DNA of 24,194 bases from Prevotella sp. UBA2755 (lineage in GTDB: Bacteria; Bacteroidota; Bacteroidia; Bacteroidales; Bacteroidaceae), in assembly GCA_002353225.1 (NCBI GenBank), contig DEJF01000019.1:1-24194 (forward strand), written 5' to 3'. Within the stretch, counting starts at the first letter, position 1. Each line of letters starts with the position of its first letter. The translations under genes were made by a program, and so were the position numbers. Below the pieces are notes generated by a model that searched no databases, was not told the DNA's origin, and saw nothing but the letters and a program-made list of their open reading frames with translations. This document shows positions 14,484 through 22,594 of this stretch, piece by piece.

Positions 14484-15668
14484 ATGATGAAGGATTTTAA
14501 TTTCTATGCCCCGACTCGTGTGGTGTTTGGACGAGAATCGGAGAAACTGATCGGGAATTTGGTGAAAGAATACGGTGGACATCATGTTCTGGTGCATTAT
14601 GGTGGCGGTTCCGCTGAGCGCTCGGGATTACTGAATGCGGTTCGTCAGCAGTTAAAGGATGCTGGATTAGACGTTACAGAACTGGGCGGTGTTGTTCCTA
14701 ATCCATTATTAAGTAAGGTGTACGAAGGCATCGGACTCGGACGCAAGAGTCAGATAGATTTCATCCTTGCCGTTGGCGGTGGCAGTGTGATTGACTCAGC
14801 CAAAGCCATTGGCTACGGAATTCCATACGATGGTGATGTGTGGGATTTCTGGGATGGCAAGAGCAAACCTGCGACATGTCTGCCGATTGGTGTCGTTCTG
14901 ACAATTCCTGCCGCTGGTAGCGAGATGTCATCCAGTTGTGTGATTACCAAGGACGAAGGACTTCTCAAGCGTGGTGTCAACAGTGATCTGTGCCGTTGTA
15001 AGTTCGCTGTCATGAATCCAGAGCGTACCTATACCCTGCCAGCCTATCAGACGGCTGCTGGAGCCACGGATATCATGATGCACACGATGGAGCGTTATTT
15101 CACGAAATATGAGGATATGTCGCTGACGGACGCTATTGCGGAGGCATTGTTGAGAACTGTGATGGATTCGGCAAAAATCGTGATGAAAGAGCCTCAGAAC
15201 TATCGCCATCGTGCACAGATTATGTGGGCTGGCTCCTTGGCACATAATGACTTGACGGAATGTGGTACAGAGAAGGATTTCGCCACCCATAAACTGGAGC
15301 ATGAACTCAGTGCGTTGTTTGGAGTGACACATGGTGCAGGATTGGCAGCGTTGTGGCCCTCATGGGCTCGTTATGTGAAAGCAAAACATCTGAGTCGCTT
15401 CGTGCAGTTTGCTGTCAATGTCATGGGTGTCACGAATGATTTCGCACATCCTGAGGAGACTGCCGAGCAAGGTATTCTTGCCATAGAACGTTTCTATCGT
15501 GAGATTGGTATGCCTACGAATATCAGGGAATTGTTAGGCAGGGAAATCACGAAGGAAGAGATTGATATCCTAGTCGATAAATGCTCCCGTGGAGGAACTA
15601 TCACCATTGGTGCCATGGAGGTACTTGGAGCCAAAGAGATGCGGGATATCTACGAGATGGCGAAGTAG
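14484..15668 (+). CDS. Iron-containing alcohol dehydrogenase (YqhD/butanol dehydrogenase type)
   Basis: A 394-aa group III alcohol dehydrogenase that reduces aldehydes to alcohols with NAD(P)H in the cytosol. The Rossmann half has GGGSVIDSAKAIG for cofactor binding. Metal ligands can be placed at Asp196 and His200 (ATDIMMHTMERYF), His269 (FATHKLEH) and His283 (VTHGAGLAALWP); their spacing agrees with E. coli YqhD. The N-terminus MKDFNFYAPTRVVFGR is typical of the family. The first two codons are both ATG. It stands alone, with its own promoter and a terminator at its stop codon. Upstream iterons and a palindrome suggest regulation, perhaps by aldehyde or redox stress. The exact substrate cannot be told. 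Confidence 0.93.
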   Translation: MMKDFNFYAPTRVVFGRESEKLIGNLVKEYGGHHVLVHYGGGSAERSGLLNAVRQQLKDAGLDVTELGGVVPNPLLSKVYEGIGLGRKSQIDFILAVGGGSVIDSAKAIGYGIPYDGDVWDFWDGKSKPATCLPIGVVLTIPAAGSEMSSSCVITKDEGLLKRGVNSDLCRCKFAVMNPERTYTLPAYQTAAGATDIMMHTMERYFTKYEDMSLTDAIAEALLRTVMDSAKIVMKEPQNYRHRAQIMWAGSLAHNDLTECGTEKDFATHKLEHELSALFGVTHGAGLAALWPSWARYVKAKHLSRFVQFAVNVMGVTNDFAHPEETAEQGILAIERFYREIGMPTNIRELLGREITKEEIDILVDKCSRGGTITIGAMEVLGAKEMRDIYEMAK

Positions 15669-15691
15669 GGGGTCACTCCCCTACTCGTTTT
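15664..15691. terminator. Compact terminator overlapping both convergent stop codons
   Basis: AGTAGGGG (15664-15671) pairs with CCCCTACT (15678-15685) around a 6-base loop, followed by CGTTTTT. The TAG of the dehydrogenase is inside the left arm and the stop of the convergent channel gene is inside the right arm. Confidence 0.75.
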
Positions 15692-16301
15692 TCAGTGTCG
15701 GAAGTGACAGATGGTATCTGACAGCGAGGAAACGCATCAGGCAAGTAACGAGGAACGAGGATATAGCCGTTACTTCTATCGGAAGTTGTAAAGCGTCTAA
15801 TCCCCAATAAGTTATGCCACCGAGGATAGCAGCCATCGCATACACTTCCTTATGGAAAATAACAGGCTCGTTATTCAGCAGGATATCACGTATCACACCA
15901 CCTGCGGCACCCGTGATACACCCCATGATAATAGCCACCCAATACGGTTGTCCGAACGCCAAGGACTTTTGGATACCAGCGATATTAAACAATGCCAGTC
16001 CTAAGGTGTCGAACACAAACCAAGTGTTATGGAGCCGTTCAAGATGTCGTGCGAAAACAATCACAAACACCAAGGCGACTGCCGTACAAATGATATAAAA
16101 AGGATTTGTCATCCAGAAAGGGGTCGTTCCTAACATCACGTCACGGATGGTACCACCTCCGATGGCAACAGCAATACCGCACACATATCCCCCAAACCAG
16201 TCGAAATGCTTGGCTGCGGCATGTCGTATACCAGAGATAGCGAACGCAAAGGTTCCTAAAAACTCGATGAGTTGTTGTAATAACGTATCGTAATCCATCA
16301 T
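15681..16301 (-). CDS. TRIC-family (UPF0126) membrane channel protein
   Basis: A 206-aa protein with about seven hydrophobic segments and an internal duplication. Both halves carry a glycine motif followed by an arginine and aspartate: AIGGGTIRDVMLG in the first and AAGGVIRDILLN in the second. This is the signature of the prokaryotic UPF0126/TRIC family (E. coli YicG and YadS relatives), trimeric cation-selective channels in the inner membrane; the physiological ion is not certain. Its ATG shares the A of the rarA TAA stop (TAATG), with AAGGAA just upstream as a possible ribosome-binding site, so it is probably translationally coupled to rarA. Confidence 0.9.
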   Translation of the reverse strand: MMDYDTLLQQLIEFLGTFAFAISGIRHAAAKHFDWFGGYVCGIAVAIGGGTIRDVMLGTTPFWMTNPFYIICTAVALVFVIVFARHLERLHNTWFVFDTLGLALFNIAGIQKSLAFGQPYWVAIIMGCITGAAGGVIRDILLNNEPVIFHKEVYAMAAILGGITYWGLDALQLPIEVTAISSFLVTCLMRFLAVRYHLSLPTLKNE

Positions 16302-17578
16302 TATTCCTTATATCTGTCACCCCAGTAATTCACCATCCGCTCGTAGAGTTTCTCCTCCACTGGAGAATGCTGTCCATGCCACAGACGCTCATTCACCAAA
16401 GCGTCGGGCATGTATTGCTGAGGGGTGAAATGTCCGGGATAGTCATGCGGATAGATATACCCATCATGATAGCCCAAGTCTTTCATCAGTTGTGTGGGAG
16501 CATTACGGATGGGTAGCGGAACAGGTTGATTACCAGTCCTTTTCACCAATTCCAAGGCAGCGTCAACACCCAAATAAGCAGAGTTGCTCTTGGGTGAGGT
16601 AGCAAGATATACCGTTGCCTCTGCCAAGGGAATCCTTCCCTCGGGCCATCCTATCTTCTGCACAGCATCAAATGCCGCATTAGCCAACAACAACGCATTG
16701 GGATTGGCAAGACCGATATCCTCAGAGGCAGAAATCACCAGTCGACGTGCGATAAACTTCGGGTCTTCCCCACCCTCTATCATCCGTGCCAGCCAATAGA
16801 GTGCCGCATCAGGATCGGAGCCTCTGATACTCTTGATAAACGCAGAGATGATGTCATAGTGCATCTCCCCGTCCTTATCGTATGCCAAAGGGTTCTGTTG
16901 CAGTCTCTCTGCTACGAGTTGGTCGTTGATAACGATGGGTTCAGTAGAACTTGCTGCCTCGACCACTAACTCCAGAATATTCAGCAACTTACGGGCGTCT
17001 CCCCCACTATATCGCAATAGTGCTCCCGTCTCCTGCAGTTCTATCTTCCGCTCCTTGAGGATAATATCCTCTGTGATGGCACGATGCAATAGGTTCAGTA
17101 GATCATCCTTTCCTAAAGAATTCAGCACATAGATCTGACAACGGGATAACAAGGGTCTGATAACCTCAAACGAGGGATTCTCCGTGGTAGCACCTATCAG
17201 CGTGACAACACCCTTCTCCACGGCACCTAACAGAGAGTCCTGCTGGGATTTCGAGAAACGGTGTATCTCATCTATAAATAAAATAGGTGATGCCTCGTTG
17301 AAGAAACGACCTTTCTGTGCTCTCTCTATGACATCCCTCACATCCTTCACCCCACTCGTCACAGCCGACAGCGTATAGAACGGAGTCTCCAACTTATGGG
17401 CGATAATCTGAGCCAGGGTCGTTTTACCCACACCCGGAGGTCCCCATAATATAAAAGAGGAGATACGTCCTGCGTCTATCATCTTACGCAAGACGGCTCC
17501 CTCGCCTACCAAATGCTGCTGACCGATATAGTCATCCAGCGTGCGGGGTCTTAGTCTCTCGGCTAAAGGTTCTGCCAT
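16301..17578 (-). CDS. rarA: Replication-associated recombination protein A (RarA/MgsA AAA+ ATPase)
   Basis: RarA is a clamp-loader-like AAA+ ATPase (425 aa here) that acts at stalled forks and gaps. It opens with MAEPLAERLRPRTLDDYIGQQHL, has Walker A GPPGVGKT (46-53), Walker B LFIDEIHRF (DEIH at 103-106), sensor 1 LIGATTENPSF, and the C-terminal tetramerisation part with YDKDGEMHYDIISAFIKSIRGSDPDAALYWLARM. I chose ATG 17578; a TTG at 17590 in frame would add MSWN but it belongs to the -7 box TACCTTTG. Only 9 bases separate that box from the ATG. It leads an operon with the TRIC channel and is divergent from an acidic unknown gene. Confidence 0.96.
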   Translation of the reverse strand: MAEPLAERLRPRTLDDYIGQQHLVGEGAVLRKMIDAGRISSFILWGPPGVGKTTLAQIIAHKLETPFYTLSAVTSGVKDVRDVIERAQKGRFFNEASPILFIDEIHRFSKSQQDSLLGAVEKGVVTLIGATTENPSFEVIRPLLSRCQIYVLNSLGKDDLLNLLHRAITEDIILKERKIELQETGALLRYSGGDARKLLNILELVVEAASSTEPIVINDQLVAERLQQNPLAYDKDGEMHYDIISAFIKSIRGSDPDAALYWLARMIEGGEDPKFIARRLVISASEDIGLANPNALLLANAAFDAVQKIGWPEGRIPLAEATVYLATSPKSNSAYLGVDAALELVKRTGNQPVPLPIRNAPTQLMKDLGYHDGYIYPHDYPGHFTPQQYMPDALVNERLWHGQHSPVEEKLYERMVNYWGDRYKE

Positions 17579-17587
17579 ATTCCACGA

Positions 17588-17619
17588 CAAAGGTAGTGCT
17601 TTTTGGGGAAATTAACAAA
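17588..17619 (-). promoter_or_regulatory. rarA promoter
   Basis: On the minus strand TTTG (17619-17616) is followed after 20 bases by TACCTTTG (17595-17588). The ATG follows 9 bases later. The divergent promoter starts 18 bases away. Confidence 0.88.
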
Positions 17620-17637
17620 AAAATATTATGGAAATAC

Positions 17638-17668
17638 TTGTATTTCGATACTTTTTGCATTAACTTTG
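17638..17668 (+). promoter_or_regulatory. Promoter of the acidic-tail protein (and probably hppA)
   Basis: TTG at 17638-17640 and TAACTTTG at 17661-17668 are separated by 20 bases. The start codon lies 29 bases after the -7 box. Confidence 0.8.
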
Positions 17669-17697
17669 CAGCCATAATCATTAAAAGTAGATAAAAT

Positions 17698-18489
17698 ATG
17701 AAAGAAGCAGCATCGAAACAAGCACTTAGCATTAAGAACTTAACCAAGAGTTCTATATGGGATATTCAGGAGAACGATGTCTTTAGAATGCTCAACAGCG
17801 GTAGTAAGGATGCGGATGTAAAGGATAACTTACGTCATTATGTGGACATCATCCGTTCAGCCTTCACTATTGAGGAACTAAAGGAAGACACCCCGGCAAT
17901 ACGCAAATCCTATGAGAAACAAGGTTATAAAGTCGGACAGGTAGCACTGGATGAGAGCACGAAGGTGTTGTGGGCTATCCGCAAACGTCCTATTATGCGT
18001 GTCACCGACCTGACCTATGAGAATATCCGACATATCTCTGCCAGTAAGTTGGTAGAGGTCCTGGAGCGTAACTTCGGTGGTGGCTGGGACTCCCTGTCAC
18101 AATCCATTCAGGATATCATCGAGAGTGGTTTCGATATCTCCACCACAACCCTTCCTAAAGACCGTCTTCACAAAAAGGGAGGTATGTACGAGAAGAAGAT
18201 TGCCGATGGCTATGAGGTTCTTGAGGTTGCCAAAGGCACTTGGGTAGAGGCTATCTTTGCGAAACTGAAGCCCGAGACCATCAAGCCACGCATGAAGTTC
18301 GACAGTGTCTCTGAGGACGATGAGGATGCTGAGATCGAGGATAATTTCGTCAACCATGACGAGGAAGACGAACTTGAGGAGTTCAACGAGGACGAGATGA
18401 ACGAGGACAACTACCGTACAACCTTTGAGATAGAGACAGACCCCGACGAGGAGGCTGGCGAACTCTCAGAATACGGTACTGACGAATAG
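17698..18489 (+). CDS. Unrecognised protein with strongly acidic C-terminal tail
   Basis: A 263-aa soluble protein I cannot assign. There is no signal peptide or membrane segment. The N-terminal two thirds are mixed and fairly basic, with notable stretches GYKVGQVALDESTKVLWAIRKRP, FGGGWDSLSQSIQDIIESGFD and DGYEVLEVAKGTWVEAIFAKLKPE. From about residue 200 to the end the chain is dominated by Asp and Glu (for example EDDEDAEIED and EEDELEEFNEDEMNED). Such tails occur in RNA-polymerase delta subunits, histone-like chaperones and DNA mimics, but none of these is demonstrated here. It has a good promoter, is divergent from rarA and lies 51 bases before hppA with no promoter in between, so they may be co-transcribed. 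Codon use looks like that of its neighbours. Confidence 0.85.
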   Translation: MKEAASKQALSIKNLTKSSIWDIQENDVFRMLNSGSKDADVKDNLRHYVDIIRSAFTIEELKEDTPAIRKSYEKQGYKVGQVALDESTKVLWAIRKRPIMRVTDLTYENIRHISASKLVEVLERNFGGGWDSLSQSIQDIIESGFDISTTTLPKDRLHKKGGMYEKKIADGYEVLEVAKGTWVEAIFAKLKPETIKPRMKFDSVSEDDEDAEIEDNFVNHDEEDELEEFNEDEMNEDNYRTTFEIETDPDEEAGELSEYGTDE

Positions 18490-18540
18490 TCCATCCCGTG
18501 AGACACAATAACTAAGAACTTAAAACTTTATTAATCATAT

Positions 18541-20730
18541 ATGAATATTCCAAGTGTGTTTTGGCTTGTTCCCATAGCCTCAGTTGTGGCATTGGGAATG
18601 GCTTGGTACTTCTTCAAGAGTATGATGAAGTCCGACGAGGGTACTCCTCGAATGCGTGAGATTGCTGAGTATGTACGTAAGGGTGCCATGGCTTATCTGT
18701 GGCAACAGTACAAAGTCGTTATCATGGTGTTTGCCGTTCTGGTAGTTATCTTCGCCTTCATGGCGTATGGTCTGAACGTGCAGAACCCATGGGTGCCGTT
18801 TGCTTTCCTGACGGGTGGTTTCTTCTCCGGACTGGCAGGTTTCTTTGGTATGAAGACGGCAACATACGCTTCGGCACGTACTGCGAATGCCGCACGCCAT
18901 AGTCTGGACGCTGGTTTGAAGATTGCCTTCCGCTCTGGTGCTGTGATGGGCTTGACAGTGGTAGGTCTTGGTTTGCTGGATATCGCTATCTGGTTTGTAG
19001 TCCTCAACCGTTTCGACGCTGATGGACTCATCTCTATCACCACGACAATGCTTACTTTCGGTATGGGTGCTTCCACACAGGCTCTGTTTGCCCGTGTGGG
19101 TGGTGGTATCTATACCAAGGCAGCAGATGTAGGTGCTGATATCGTAGGTAAGGTGGAGGCGGATATCCCAGAGGATGACCCTCGTAACCCTGCCACTATT
19201 GCTGATAATGTAGGTGATAACGTGGGTGATGTCGCTGGTATGGGTGCCGACCTGTATGAGAGTTATTGCGGTTCCGTACTCTCTACCGCAGCCCTTGGCG
19301 CCTCTGCCTTTGCGGCAAGTGCCGCTGACGGTATGCAGTTGAAGGCTGTCATTGCCCCGATGATTATCGCTGCAGTGGGTGTGTTCCTGTCCCTGTTGGG
19401 TATCTTCCTGGTTCGTACGAAGGAAGGCGCTACGATGAAAGACCTGCTCCGCTCCCTGTCATTGGGAACGAATGTCAGTGCCGTTTTGATTGCTATCGCC
19501 ACCTTTATTATATTATATCTATTAGGTATAGAGAACTGGCTCGGTCTTTCCTTCTCTGTCATCTCTGGTCTTGCTGCAGGTGTGATTATCGGACAGGCTA
19601 CGGAGTACTATACTTCTCACAGTTACAAACCCACCCAGAAAATCTCTGAGGCTGGCTTGACGGGTTCCGCTACTGTGATTATCAAGGGTATCGGCACAGG
19701 TATGATCTCTACTTGCATCCCAGTGCTTACCATTGGTGTCGCTATCATGCTGAGTTATCTGTGTGCCAACGGTTTCGACCTGAGCATGAGTTCCAAGAGT
19801 CTTGCCCATGGACTCTATGGTATCGGTATCGCTGCCGTAGGTATGTTGTCCACCTTAGGTATCACCCTTGCTACTGATGCTTACGGACCTATTGCCGACA
19901 ATGCTGGTGGTAATGCGGAGATGAGTGAGTTAGGTGAGGATGTGCGTCATCGTACGGATGCCCTTGATGCTCTTGGCAACACTACTGCCGCTACTGGTAA
20001 GGGCTTCGCTATCGGTTCTGCCGCATTAACTGCTCTTGCTCTTCTTGCCTCATATATCGAGGAAATCAAGATTGCGATGACCCGTGCTGATGTGATGATG
20101 CAGAACGTACAGGGTGAGATTATCAAGGCTACCGATGCTACGATTCCCGATTTCATGAACTATTTCCAAGTCAACCTGATGAACCCGAAAGTCATCGTGG
20201 GTGCTTTCATTGGTGCTATGGCTGCCTTCCTGTTCTGTGGTTTGACCATGGAGGCTGTAGGACGTGCTGCCCAGAAGATGGTGGTAGAGGTACGTCGCCA
20301 GTTTAAGGAAATTGCTGGTATCTTAGAGGGAACAGGTACTCCCGACTATGGTCGTTGTGTAGAGATCTCTACTCGTGCGGCACAGCATGAGATGATATTC
20401 CCCTCTATCCTTGCCATCATCATTCCTATCGTCGTAGGATGTGTGTTAGGTGTTGCTGGTGTGTTAGGTCTGCTGGTTGGTGGACTTGCCAGTGGTTTCA
20501 CACTTGCTATCTTCATGGCGAATGCCGGAGGTGCTTGGGACAATGCCAAGAAGAATGTCGAGGAAGGTAATTTTGGTGGTAAAGGCTCGTTTGCCCATAA
20601 AGCGACTATCGTAGGTGATACTGTTGGTGATCCTTTCAAAGACACCAGTGGTCCATCCTTGAATATCCTCATCAAACTGATGTCGATGGTCAGCATCGTG
20701 ATGGCTGGTCTGACAATCGCTTTTATGTAA
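18541..20730 (+). CDS. hppA: Membrane-bound ion-pumping pyrophosphatase (K+-dependent type)
   Basis: HppA couples pyrophosphate hydrolysis to outward pumping of Na+ and/or H+ across the inner membrane. The 729-aa protein has about 16 membrane segments. Catalytic motifs are DVGADIVGKVEADIPEDDPRN (Asp196 first), ADNVGDNVGDVAGMGADLYESY and the C-terminal GDTVGDPFKDTSGPSLNILIKL. The sequence GNTTAATGKGFAIGSAAL carries Ala483 where K+-independent enzymes have Lys, so it is the K+-dependent type. K+-dependent enzymes of Bacteroides have been reported to move both Na+ and H+, but the ion here cannot be fixed by eye. It follows the acidic protein gene by 51 bases and is closed by a strong terminator. 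Confidence 0.96.
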   Translation: MNIPSVFWLVPIASVVALGMAWYFFKSMMKSDEGTPRMREIAEYVRKGAMAYLWQQYKVVIMVFAVLVVIFAFMAYGLNVQNPWVPFAFLTGGFFSGLAGFFGMKTATYASARTANAARHSLDAGLKIAFRSGAVMGLTVVGLGLLDIAIWFVVLNRFDADGLISITTTMLTFGMGASTQALFARVGGGIYTKAADVGADIVGKVEADIPEDDPRNPATIADNVGDNVGDVAGMGADLYESYCGSVLSTAALGASAFAASAADGMQLKAVIAPMIIAAVGVFLSLLGIFLVRTKEGATMKDLLRSLSLGTNVSAVLIAIATFIILYLLGIENWLGLSFSVISGLAAGVIIGQATEYYTSHSYKPTQKISEAGLTGSATVIIKGIGTGMISTCIPVLTIGVAIMLSYLCANGFDLSMSSKSLAHGLYGIGIAAVGMLSTLGITLATDAYGPIADNAGGNAEMSELGEDVRHRTDALDALGNTTAATGKGFAIGSAALTALALLASYIEEIKIAMTRADVMMQNVQGEIIKATDATIPDFMNYFQVNLMNPKVIVGAFIGAMAAFLFCGLTMEAVGRAAQKMVVEVRRQFKEIAGILEGTGTPDYGRCVEISTRAAQHEMIFPSILAIIIPIVVGCVLGVAGVLGLLVGGLASGFTLAIFMANAGGAWDNAKKNVEEGNFGGKGSFAHKATIVGDTVGDPFKDTSGPSLNILIKLMSMVSIVMAGLTIAFM

Positions 20731-20754
20731 AATCCGACTAAATAACTCCAATAT

Positions 20755-20797
20755 AAAGGCTCTGGACGAAAGATTCAGAGCCTTTTTCTGTCTTTTT
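20755..20797 (+). terminator. hppA terminator
   Basis: AAAGGCTCTG (20755-20764) pairs with CAGAGCCTTT (20776-20785) around an 11-base loop. It is followed by TTCTGTCTTTTT, giving a standard intrinsic terminator 25 bases after the stop codon. Confidence 0.88.
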
Positions 20798-20828
20798 CCC
20801 TCTTTTTTTGAAAAAAGTCGAAGAAAAG

Positions 20829-20860
20829 TTTGTTGGATTCAAAAATAGTTCGTACCTTTG
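20829..20860 (+). promoter_or_regulatory. tRNA-Lys promoter
   Basis: TTTG at 20829-20832 and TACCTTTG at 20853-20860 are separated by 20 bases, with the tRNA 21 bases further. Confidence 0.88.
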
Positions 20861-20881
20861 CAACCGCAAAACCAAAAGGAT

Positions 20882-20954
20882 GCGCTTGTAGCTCAGTTGG
20901 TAGAGCACCTGACTCTTAATCAGGGTGTCCAGGGTTCGACCCCCTGCAGGCGTA
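20882..20954 (+). tRNA. tRNA-Lys (anticodon CTT)
   Basis: A full 73-base cloverleaf can be folded. The acceptor GCGCTTG pairs with CAGGCGT (G-U at the first and fifth pairs). The D-stem is GCTC/GAGC, the anticodon stem CCTGA/TCAGG with loop CTCTTAA (anticodon CTT at 20915-20917), the variable loop 5 bases, and the T-stem CAGGG/CCCTG with loop TTCGACC. The discriminator is A; CCA is not encoded. It reads the Lys codon AAG. It has its own promoter and terminator. Confidence 0.97.
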
Positions 20955-20960
20955 CGAAGG

Positions 20961-20995
20961 AAGAGGTAAACGTTAGTTTATCTCTTTTTTCTTTT
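20961..20995 (+). terminator. tRNA-Lys terminator
   Basis: GAGGTAAAC (20963-20971) pairs with GTTTATCTC (20976-20984; one G-U) around GTTA. It is followed by TTTTTTCTTTT and starts only 6 bases after the tRNA. Confidence 0.85.
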
Positions 20996-20996
20996 C

Positions 20997-21033
20997 AAAT
21001 ATTTTGTAATCCAAAATATTTCTATTACCTTTG
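20997..21033 (+). promoter_or_regulatory. dcuB promoter with overlapping perfect inverted repeat
   Basis: TTTG (21003-21006) and TACCTTTG (21026-21033) are separated by 19 bases. AAATATTTTG (20997-21006) is the exact reverse complement of CAAAATATTT (21012-21021), with a 5-base spacer. The inverted repeat covers the -33 box and ends 4 bases before the -7 box, so a bound protein would block or reposition RNA polymerase. Confidence 0.75.
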
Positions 21034-21066
21034 TCATCCGAAAACAATAACTTCGAATTTAAAACT

Positions 21067-22512
21067 ATGAGTTTAGTAATGATTATCCAACTCCTGATAG
21101 TATTAGGAGCGTTGTGGGTAGGTTCACGTTACGGTAGCCTTGCCTTGGGTGCTATCTCCGGTATCGGACTGGCATTATTAGTGTTTGGATTTGGTCTAAA
21201 ACCAGGTAATCCTCCTACTGATGTTATTTATATCATCATTGCTGCTGTGACCTGTGCGGGTATCATGCAAGCGTCAGGAGGAATGGACTGGCTGATACAG
21301 ATAGCGGAGAGGATGCTTCGCAAACATCCCGACCGCATCACGTTCCTTGCTCCGTTGACTACTTTCTTCTTGACGGTATTGGTAGGAACAGGTCACGTGG
21401 TCTATACGCTGATGCCGATTATCTGTGATATCGCCTTGAAGAAGGGCATCCGTCCTGAGCGTCCGTGTGGTGTTGCCTCTATCGCCTCTCAGGTAGGTAT
21501 TACCTGCTCCCCTATCGCTGCCGCTGTCGTTGCCTTCGTGAGTATCTCAAACGCTAACGGCTTCGATGTTACCATTCCTGGCGTACTGATGATTTCCATT
21601 CCTGCATGTATCTGTGGACTGATGGCTGCCGCAGCGGCAAGTTACCATCGTGGTCTCGACCTTGACAAAGACCCTCAGTTCCAAGCAAAGTTGAAGGATC
21701 CCGCACAGTATGAGTATATCTATGGCGGTAGTGCCACTACCCTCGACAAGGATATTCCACAGTCTGCAAAGAATGCTGTGTTTATCTTCCTCGGTGCCCT
21801 TGCCGTCATCGTGTTCTTCGCTATCTTCCAGAATGTACTGCCCGCATACGACACACTGAGAGGTATTAAGGGTACCGACCCGCTGGTTGTCAATGACAAT
21901 CTGACATTGACTGCCGACCAGTTGGTAAAGGCAAAGATTCATGTTGATGGCATGACAGAGTTTTTCCCGAAACCCCTTGCCATGAACCTTGTCATCCAGA
22001 TTGTGATGATTACAGCCGCCGCCCTGATGATTATCTTCTGCAAGGCATCTCCTAAGAAGGCGGTAGCAGGTCCCGTATGGCAGTCTGGTATGGTAGCCGT
22101 TGTTGCTATCTATGGTATCGCTTGGCTTGCCGACACCTATTTTTCTAACTACATGTCTACCATGCAGTCTATGTTGACGGACATCGTGAAGGAATATCCG
22201 TGGTCTATCGCTCTGGTGTTCTTCCTCGTATCTGTACTCATCAACTCACAGGGTGCCGTTGTGGTGGCAATGCTGCCTCTTGCCTATTCTCTGGGTATTG
22301 CCGGTCCCGTATTGTTGGGTGTGCTCCCCAGCGTATATGGTTATTTCTTCATTCCCAACTATCCCTCTGATATCGCCACGGTCAACTTCGACCGTTCTGG
22401 TACGACAATCATTGGTAAATACCTTCTCAACCACTCTTTCATGATGCCTGGTTTAATCTGCGTATTTACTTCGACCATCGTCGCCTATATTCTTTCGAGC
22501 ATAATCTATTAA
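21067..22512 (+). CDS. dcuB: Anaerobic C4-dicarboxylate transporter, DcuA/DcuB family
   Basis: A 481-aa inner membrane protein with about 12 hydrophobic segments. DcuA/DcuB carriers exchange fumarate, malate or aspartate for succinate, or export succinate, during anaerobic fumarate respiration. Typical stretches are IIAAVTCAGIMQASGGMDWLI, LVGTGHVVYTLMPIICDIALKKGIRPERP, ASQVGITCSPIAAAVVAFVS, INSQGAVVVAMLPLAYSLGI and the C-terminal FIPNYPSDIATVNFDRSGTT. I chose ATG 21067; an in-frame TTG at 21031 is part of the -7 box and would add 12 residues of leader. The leader is 33 bases. The promoter carries a candidate operator and the gene ends at a strong terminator. Whether it is DcuA or DcuB in function is not decided by sequence alone. 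Confidence 0.93.
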   Translation: MSLVMIIQLLIVLGALWVGSRYGSLALGAISGIGLALLVFGFGLKPGNPPTDVIYIIIAAVTCAGIMQASGGMDWLIQIAERMLRKHPDRITFLAPLTTFFLTVLVGTGHVVYTLMPIICDIALKKGIRPERPCGVASIASQVGITCSPIAAAVVAFVSISNANGFDVTIPGVLMISIPACICGLMAAAAASYHRGLDLDKDPQFQAKLKDPAQYEYIYGGSATTLDKDIPQSAKNAVFIFLGALAVIVFFAIFQNVLPAYDTLRGIKGTDPLVVNDNLTLTADQLVKAKIHVDGMTEFFPKPLAMNLVIQIVMITAAALMIIFCKASPKKAVAGPVWQSGMVAVVAIYGIAWLADTYFSNYMSTMQSMLTDIVKEYPWSIALVFFLVSVLINSQGAVVVAMLPLAYSLGIAGPVLLGVLPSVYGYFFIPNYPSDIATVNFDRSGTTIIGKYLLNHSFMMPGLICVFTSTIVAYILSSIIY

Positions 22513-22531
22513 TTGTGTAGTTGTGCTTAAT

Positions 22532-22583
22532 ATAAGCGTCCTGCCAAGGAGTAGTACCTGGCAGGACGCTTATTTTTATTTTA
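22532..22583 (+). terminator. Strong terminator between convergent dcuB and fadL-like genes
   Basis: A perfect 15-bp stem joins ATAAGCGTCCTGCCA (22532-22546) and TGGCAGGACGCTTAT (22559-22573). The 12-base loop is followed by TTTTATTTTA. The T-tract favours the plus strand (dcuB); the minus side has only a weak T-rich run. Confidence 0.93.
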
Positions 22584-22594
22584 CGTATTCTGTA

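Noticed and set aside
20858..21070. A 70-codon plus-strand reading frame with VAQLVEHLTLNQGVQGSTPC.
   Set aside because: It is the translation of the tRNA-Lys gene and its promoter; this peptide pattern is a known artefact of reading through tRNAs.
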